From an uncultured Planctomycetaceae bacterium (GTDB taxonomy: Bacteria > Planctomycetota > Planctomycetia > Pirellulales > UBA1268), in NCBI GenBank assembly GCA_903831155.1, contig CAIKWU010000651.1, positions 1-40,367 on the forward strand: 40,367 nucleotides of DNA. The letters are read 5' to 3'. A program made the translations under genes and the position numbers. The notes under the pieces are model-generated. The model was not told the origin of the DNA and did not search any database. It saw nothing but the letters and a program-made list of their open reading frames with translations. Below are positions 33,672 to 40,367 of the stretch, piece after piece; position 1 is the first letter of the stretch, and every line of letters starts with the position of its first letter.

Positions 33672-33817
33672 GCTCGGGGCTGCCCGTGCCCCGTCGCCGG
33701 ACGTTCGCGGTGGGCATCCTGACCGCCGCTCACTCGGATGCCGCCGGCGCTTCGCCATCCTGGCTTCGCTTGTCGGCATACGCCGGCTCCCGGGGCACGG
33801 GCAGCCCCGAGCTGAGT
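33672..33817 (-). repeat. REPIN-like intergenic repeat, copy 2 (perfect terminal inverted repeats)
   Basis: The ends 33673-33693 and 33791-33811 are perfect 21-bp inverted repeats, extended by one more base pair outward and, imperfectly, by several inward. Each end is itself a hairpin (CGGGGC and GCCCCG around a 7-nt loop), the hallmark of REP units. Read on the minus strand the interior aligns with 3310-3453 and has two hairpins with AGGAT at the apex (33754-33764 and around 33708-33728). It fills the middle of the 261-bp gap between the HTTM gene and ligA; no gene is supported there. Confidence 0.8.
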
Positions 33818-33877
33818 TCGTGACCCGATGAGGTGCAGGTCGGCACCCGTCACCAGTGGTTCGGCGCCGGAGAGGGC

Positions 33878-36273
<2,396 letters not shown>

Positions 36274-36299
36274 GCGGCGACTCCTGCGGACGTCGCCGG

Positions 36300-36305
36300 A
36301 GTATA
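36300..36305 (-). promoter_or_regulatory. Candidate -10 element for the small membrane protein-ligA transcript
   Basis: TATACT on the minus strand lies 27 nt before the ATG at 36273. Directly upstream a 5-bp hairpin GGCGC-TGCG-GCGCC (36306-36319) lies between it and the heptosyltransferase stop and could be the 3' end of that gene. No good -35 is visible. Confidence 0.4.
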
Positions 36306-36320
36306 GGCGCCGCAGCGCCG

Positions 36321-37346
36321 TCAGGCGGCTTGCGAGCGGGCCAGCAGGCGGTTTGTGGCTGCGAGCACGTCATCGACCTCGATGCCGGACATGGCGAGCG
36401 TGTCGGTCTTGCGGTCGTCCCAGGCCGGCCGCAGGGCCGAGGCCGGTTCCACGCACACGTGCTGCCGCCCATAGGGGCCGTTGCGGCTGCCGGGCACGGG
36501 GCCGAAGAGCCCCACGCACGGCGTGCCGACGGCGGCCGCGAGATGGAGCGGGCCGGTGTCGCTGGAGATGAACACCCGCGCCAGACGGGCGAGTTCACCG
36601 AGGTCCTGGAGCGTCGTCTGCGGGGCGAGCACGGCGGCCCCGTGCGAGTCCTCCACGATCTGCCGGGCGGCGGCGTGTTCGGTGTCGCCCCCCCAGACGA
36701 CCACCGTCGGGATTCCCTGGCGTTGATGCAGGCCGCGGGCGACGGCGGCGAACCGTTCCGCCGGCCAGAGCTTCGAAGGCCAGCCGGCCCCGGGATTGAT
36801 GATCGCCGGTGCGTCGCCCAGCCGCTGCGACTGGAGCCACTGCTGCATCCGCAGCCGGCTCACCGGCCAGTGGGGCATGTCGAAGTCGGGCATCGTGGCC
36901 ACGACACCGAGCGGGGAGAGCAGGTCGGAGTTCCTCTCGACGACGTGCGCGAGCGAGGTGGCGACGGGATGCGTGTAGGCGAGCCAGGCCCGCTCGCGCG
37001 AGGCGGGGCGGGCGTGGCCGATGCGAACCCGCGCGCCGGAGAGCCATGTCGCCACGCCGCTCTTCAGCAGCCCCTGGAGATCGATGGCGACGTCGGCACG
37101 GAAGTCGCGGAGCTGCCGTCGCAGCGACAGCACCTGTGCGGTCGACTTCAGCCAGCCGCGGGGCATCCGGAAGAGGTGGTCGATGGCGGGGTGACCGGCG
37201 AGCACATCGGCGGCCCGCCCCTCCACCACCCATCCCACCCGGCAGTCCGGGAAAGCCCGCTTCGCGGCCACCGCCACGGGCACGCCGTGCAGGACGTCGC
37301 CGATCGAGGAGAGCTTGACGATGACGAGCGAACGAGGGGCGTGCAT
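36321..37346 (-). CDS. Glycosyltransferase family 9, heptosyltransferase I-like
   Basis: A 341-residue GT-B enzyme of family 9, which transfers heptose from ADP-heptose to the lipopolysaccharide core on the inner face of the cytoplasmic membrane. The N-terminal motif VIVKLSSIGDVLHGVPV carries the conserved catalytic Asp. VDEGRA-type VVEGRAADVLAGHPAIDHLF follows. The C-terminal nucleotide-sugar site is INPGAGWPSKLWPAERFA and FISSDTGPLHLAAAVGTPCVGLFGP. The order closely fits WaaC/heptosyltransferase I, but related enzymes with other sugars exist, so the acceptor is inferred. It indicates a gram-negative type envelope. It lies 76 bp after the acyl-CoA dehydrogenase-like gene. Confidence 0.9.
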   Translation of the reverse strand: MHAPRSLVIVKLSSIGDVLHGVPVAVAAKRAFPDCRVGWVVEGRAADVLAGHPAIDHLFRMPRGWLKSTAQVLSLRRQLRDFRADVAIDLQGLLKSGVATWLSGARVRIGHARPASRERAWLAYTHPVATSLAHVVERNSDLLSPLGVVATMPDFDMPHWPVSRLRMQQWLQSQRLGDAPAIINPGAGWPSKLWPAERFAAVARGLHQRQGIPTVVVWGGDTEHAAARQIVEDSHGAAVLAPQTTLQDLGELARLARVFISSDTGPLHLAAAVGTPCVGLFGPVPGSRNGPYGRQHVCVEPASALRPAWDDRKTDTLAMSGIEVDDVLAATNRLLARSQAA

Positions 37347-37422
37347 GGCCGAGTCCCTGGCCGGTGAAGACGCGGAGGATCGTCCTCCCGCCCCTCCGAT
37401 GCAAGGCCAGTTTCAGGGACGG

Positions 37423-38463
37423 TCAGCTGGTGAGATCGCAGAGAAACGCGTCGGCGACCGCCTGCGGGCAACTCCACACCAGGAAAAAGAGCGACTCGCG
37501 CACGAGCCGCTCCACCAAGTGGCCGGTGACGAACCCCGCCCCCTTCGATGCCGTGAGGGCCGCCTGGGCGACGCGGACCACGAGCCCATTGGCGTCGGCC
37601 CGGAGCCGGTCGCGGCCGGATGGCTCGATGCCGTCCGTGGCGGCGGCCGTGAGTCGATCATGCAGGTTGGCGATCTCCGTCGAGAAGTCGTCGGCCACTG
37701 CGGCGAGCGTGGGCCGGGCCTCGGCCTCCTTCGCGATCGCCGTCAGGCTCGCCCGCGCGGCGCCTACGGCGAGTGCCGTCGTCGAGAGCCCGCCCGTGCG
37801 CACACCGCCCGCCGGCGGCGTGGCGATGGCGACGAGCGGCCGCACGCCTGCGAAGTGCACCGCCGACGTGCGGCTTCCATGCAGGGCGAGCATGGCGAGC
37901 GGCGGATCGATCGTGAGCCCCGGGGCATCGGTCGGCACCACGAAGAACGCCTGACCCCCCTCCGCGGTGCCCGCGCCGGTGACGATCGTCCGCGTCGAGT
38001 CGGCGCCCGTGACCCACGGGCAGAGGCCGTCGAGTCGCCACTCGCCGCCGGTGTGCGTTGCCACGAGCGCGGGCCGGCCGAGATGCCTGCGGCTGGTGGT
38101 AAGTTGCGAGATCCCGACCGTGGTGGGATCAGCGCCGCGGGCGAGCGGCGGCAGCATCGCCGACCGGACGTCGGCCGTGGCCGACGAGAGGATCCGCACG
38201 GCAGCCGCCCACTGGGTGACCACGAGCGCCGTCGTCAGGCAGCGGGCGGAGATCGCCACGAGCGCCTCTGTGATTGCCGCATCGCTCAGGGCCGTGCCGC
38301 CATCCTCCTTCGCGATGAATCCGGCGAGCAGGCCGCTCCGGGCGGTCGCCTCGAACGCGCCGCTCCGCCAAGGGCCCTGCTCCGCCGACTGGGCGGCGAG
38401 CGTGGACAGCGTATCGGCGAGTGCCCCGAGGTCGGGTGGGTGGGGGAAAACGGTCGGATTCAT
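37423..38463 (-). CDS. Acyl-CoA dehydrogenase-like flavoprotein without the usual catalytic glutamate
   Basis: A 346-residue protein with the three-domain layout of acyl-CoA dehydrogenases: an N-terminal helical domain (about residues 1-105), a beta domain with GISQLTT, WRLDGLCPWVTGADSTRTIVTGAG and MLALHGSRTSAVHFAGV (about 110-205), and a C-terminal helical domain. At the place where the short/medium-chain enzymes have the catalytic glutamate (Y-E-G-T), this protein reads LFFLVWSCPQAVADAF, so that glutamate appears absent. It is also some 40 residues shorter than usual. It may be a related flavin-dependent monooxygenase or an inactive homologue. It has no ORF partner such as an electron-transfer flavoprotein nearby. 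It is divergent from the phosphorylase. Confidence 0.75.
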   Translation of the reverse strand: MNPTVFPHPPDLGALADTLSTLAAQSAEQGPWRSGAFEATARSGLLAGFIAKEDGGTALSDAAITEALVAISARCLTTALVVTQWAAAVRILSSATADVRSAMLPPLARGADPTTVGISQLTTSRRHLGRPALVATHTGGEWRLDGLCPWVTGADSTRTIVTGAGTAEGGQAFFVVPTDAPGLTIDPPLAMLALHGSRTSAVHFAGVRPLVAIATPPAGGVRTGGLSTTALAVGAARASLTAIAKEAEARPTLAAVADDFSTEIANLHDRLTAAATDGIEPSGRDRLRADANGLVVRVAQAALTASKGAGFVTGHLVERLVRESLFFLVWSCPQAVADAFLCDLTS

Positions 38464-38512
38464 GCGATGATTATGCGCGGCGGCAGCCGGTCGCATGGCC
38501 TCGGCCGGCGGG

Positions 38513-38518
38513 TATACT
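38513..38518 (+). promoter_or_regulatory. Candidate -10 element for the alpha-glucan phosphorylase
   Basis: TATACT preceded by GGG lies 57 bp before the phosphorylase ATG, in the 112-bp divergent gap. The hexamer 17 bp upstream (GTCGCA) matches TTGACA at only 3 positions. A GGAG Shine-Dalgarno lies 9 nt before the ATG. Confidence 0.4.
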
Positions 38519-38575
38519 CTCGCCACCTTCTGGCACGGTGTCCCACCTCTCCCCGCCCTCCTGGAGCCAACACGC

Positions 38576-40367
38576 ATGAGCCAGGCCGAAGAACTCGAGT
38601 CCCGCCGCGCGCCCGCGGCCCCGTCCCCGGGCTCTGTGACGCCCGCCCCGCCGCGGCTCGACGAACTCTCGCCGCAAAACCTCTACGACAAGTGCTCGGC
38701 GCTGGCCCACAACCTCTGGTGGAGCTGGCACCCCGAGGTCACGAACCTCTTTCACGACCTCGATCCGATCCGCTGGCGGCAGCTCGACCACAATCCGATC
38801 GCCCTGCTCGCCGAGTTCACGCCCGAACGGCTCGAGGCCCGCGCCGCGGAACTCGTGCTCTACAGCCGCATCAACCAGGCCTACCGCCGGCTCAAGGAAT
38901 ATCTCTCGTCGGAATCGACCTGGAGCACGGTGCATGCGGGCGTGCTCGGCTCGAAGCCGGTCGTCTACTTCTCGGCGGAGTTCGGGATCCACGAGTCGGT
39001 GCCGATCTATTCCGGCGGCCTCGGCGTGCTTGCCGGCGACCACATCAAGAGTGCCAGCGGCCTCGGCATCCCGCTGATCGCCGTCGGCCTGTTCTACGAT
39101 CAGGGCTACTTCCGCCAGCAGCTCGACATCGACGGCTATCAGCACGAAGAGTATCTCCAGTCGCGGGTCGAGGCCCTGCCGATCGAGCCCGCGCTCGACA
39201 CCGACGGCAAGCCGGTGATGGTGCAGGTGGACACGCGGAGCGGCCCGATCCACGCCAAGGTCTGGAAGATGGCCGTGGGACGGGTGAGCCTCTACCTGCT
39301 CGACACCGACGTCGAGGGCAACTCACCTGAGGATCGCGAGCTCACCAGCCGCCTCTACGGCGGCGACACCCGCACCCGCATCCGGCAGGAGATCATCCTC
39401 GGCATCGGCGGCGTGAAGGCGATCCGCGCCATGGGGATCGTGCCGGGCGTCTATCACCTCAACGAGGGCCACTCGGCCTTCGCCACCCTGGAGGCGGTGC
39501 GCGGACGGATGGAGCGGGACGGCTACCCGTTCGACGAAGCCGTGCGTCGCGTGGCCCGGCAGACGGTGTTCACCACGCACACGCCGGTGCCGGCGGGGCA
39601 TGATCGCTTCGACAACCACCTGATCGAGGAGCATCTCGGGCCCACCCGCGACGCGCTCGGGATCTCCCACGACCAGCTGATGGGCCTCGGCCGCGTGGAG
39701 CCGCACAATCCGGGCGAGACCTTCTGCATGACGGTGCTGGGGCTGAAGATGTCGCGGCGGGCCAACGCCGTGAGCGCCCTCCACGGCCACGTCAGCCGCA
39801 AGATGTGGGCCAATCTCTGGCCGTGGCGGATCGAGGAGGAGGTGCCGATCGGCCACATCACCAACGGTGTCCATGTGCCGAGCTGGCTGTCGTGGCAGAT
39901 GCTGCAGCTCTACGACCGCATCTTCCCCCACAACTGGTTTCGCCGCATGGGCGAGCCCGACGTCTGGCAGAAGATCCACGACTGCGACCCGGGCGAACTC
40001 TGGGAGACGCACTACGCCCTCAAGAACCTGCTTCTGCAGTTCGTCCGCCGCCGGCTCTCGCGGCAGTGCCGCCGGCGCGGTGAGTGCGACGAGGCCGTCG
40101 AGATGGCGCAGACCGTGCTCGATCCCAACATCCTCACGATCGGTTTCGCGAGGCGGTTCGCCACCTACAAGCGGGCCGACCTCGTGCTCCAGGATCTCGA
40201 CCGGCTCCACGCATTGATCGCCAATCCCGACCGGCCGATCCAGATCATCTATGCCGGCAAGGCCCATCCGGCCGACGAGCCGGGCAAGGGGCTGATCCGC
40301 AAGATCGCCAACCTGCGGAACGACCCGCGATTCGCAGGTCGCGTGGTCTTCGTCGAGGACTACGACA
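38576..40367 (+). CDS. Alpha-glucan (glycogen/maltodextrin) phosphorylase, 3' end outside window
   Basis: The first 597 residues of a family GT35 phosphorylase, which releases glucose-1-phosphate from glycogen or maltodextrin. The opening LYDKCSALAHNLWWSWHPEV is that of the short bacterial/archaeal subfamily rather than E. coli GlgP. Family blocks include VVYFSAEFGIHESVPIYSGGLGVLAGDHIKSAS, the LNEGHSAFATLEA segment, FTTHTPVPAGHDRF, HITNGVHVPSWLSWQM and LTIGFARRFATYKRADL. An N-terminal Pro/Ala/Ser-rich stretch of about 25 residues precedes the domain. The window ends before the PLP-binding lysine region, so activity cannot be judged. A GGAG lies 9 nt before the ATG. Confidence 0.95.
   Translation, partial: MSQAEELESRRAPAAPSPGSVTPAPPRLDELSPQNLYDKCSALAHNLWWSWHPEVTNLFHDLDPIRWRQLDHNPIALLAEFTPERLEARAAELVLYSRINQAYRRLKEYLSSESTWSTVHAGVLGSKPVVYFSAEFGIHESVPIYSGGLGVLAGDHIKSASGLGIPLIAVGLFYDQGYFRQQLDIDGYQHEEYLQSRVEALPIEPALDTDGKPVMVQVDTRSGPIHAKVWKMAVGRVSLYLLDTDVEGNSPEDRELTSRLYGGDTRTRIRQEIILGIGGVKAIRAMGIVPGVYHLNEGHSAFATLEAVRGRMERDGYPFDEAVRRVARQTVFTTHTPVPAGHDRFDNHLIEEHLGPTRDALGISHDQLMGLGRVEPHNPGETFCMTVLGLKMSRRANAVSALHGHVSRKMWANLWPWRIEEEVPIGHITNGVHVPSWLSWQMLQLYDRIFPHNWFRRMGEPDVWQKIHDCDPGELWETHYALKNLLLQFVRRRLSRQCRRRGECDEAVEMAQTVLDPNILTIGFARRFATYKRADLVLQDLDRLHALIANPDRPIQIIYAGKAHPADEPGKGLIRKIANLRNDPRFAGRVVFVEDYD

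Overview
The window reads as high-GC chromosomal DNA of a planctomycete. The best marker is a DUF1559 protein with a type IV pilin-like N-terminus (11334-12338), a family greatly expanded in Planctomycetes. Other fitting signs are a Gfo/Idh/MocA oxidoreductase with a twin-arginine leader, an HTTM membrane protein, a heptosyltransferase-type GT9 enzyme and a fused circularly permuted ATP-grasp/Alpha-E protein. I see no transposase, integrase, phage gene, rRNA or CRISPR array. Most genes are housekeeping and tightly packed, with many 4-bp stop/start overlaps.

Layout. 1-3250: the 3' end of rpsA (+) faces a small anchored protein of unknown function and the peroxiredoxin bcp (both -); a degenerate MnmE-like GTPase (+) is divergent from bcp. 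3508-11111: a minus-strand run reading Gfo/Idh oxidoreductase, alanine dehydrogenase, methylthioribose-1-phosphate isomerase, ATP-grasp/Alpha-E protein, Der GTPase. 11229-12338: the DUF1559 gene with its own rho-independent terminator. 12521-16811: a CCA-adding/poly(A) polymerase-type nucleotidyltransferase (+) facing a minus-strand set of M20 peptidase, beta-type DNA methyltransferase and ScpB. 16932-20723: a four-gene ABC-2 exporter cassette (ATPase, permease, ATPase, permease). 20794-22016: a glycosyltransferase-like protein and PgpA (-). 22093-28514: def, fmt, miaB, glnE (+), linking N-formylmethionine handling, tRNA thiomethylation and glutamine synthetase control. 28574-31908: tRNA-Ala(GGC), class IV aminotransferase, transglutaminase, a VTT protein and a DedA protein (-). 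32106-33616: an anchored protein overlapping an HTTM protein (+). 33878-38463: ligA, a small membrane protein, a GT9 glycosyltransferase and an acyl-CoA dehydrogenase-like protein (-). 38576 to the end: an alpha-glucan phosphorylase cut off by the window edge.

The most interesting non-coding signal is an intergenic repeat of about 145 bp present twice, in opposite orientations (3310-3453 and 33672-33817), each between convergent genes. One copy has perfect 21-bp terminal inverted repeats that are themselves palindromic, a REPIN/BIME-like arrangement. The interior of both copies can fold into two hairpins that each present AGGAT at the apex. Short pieces resembling the terminal unit occur in the other four convergent gaps of the window. 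No gene-free stretch exceeds 300 bases; the largest gaps are 33617-33877 and 3251-3507, and both hold these repeats.
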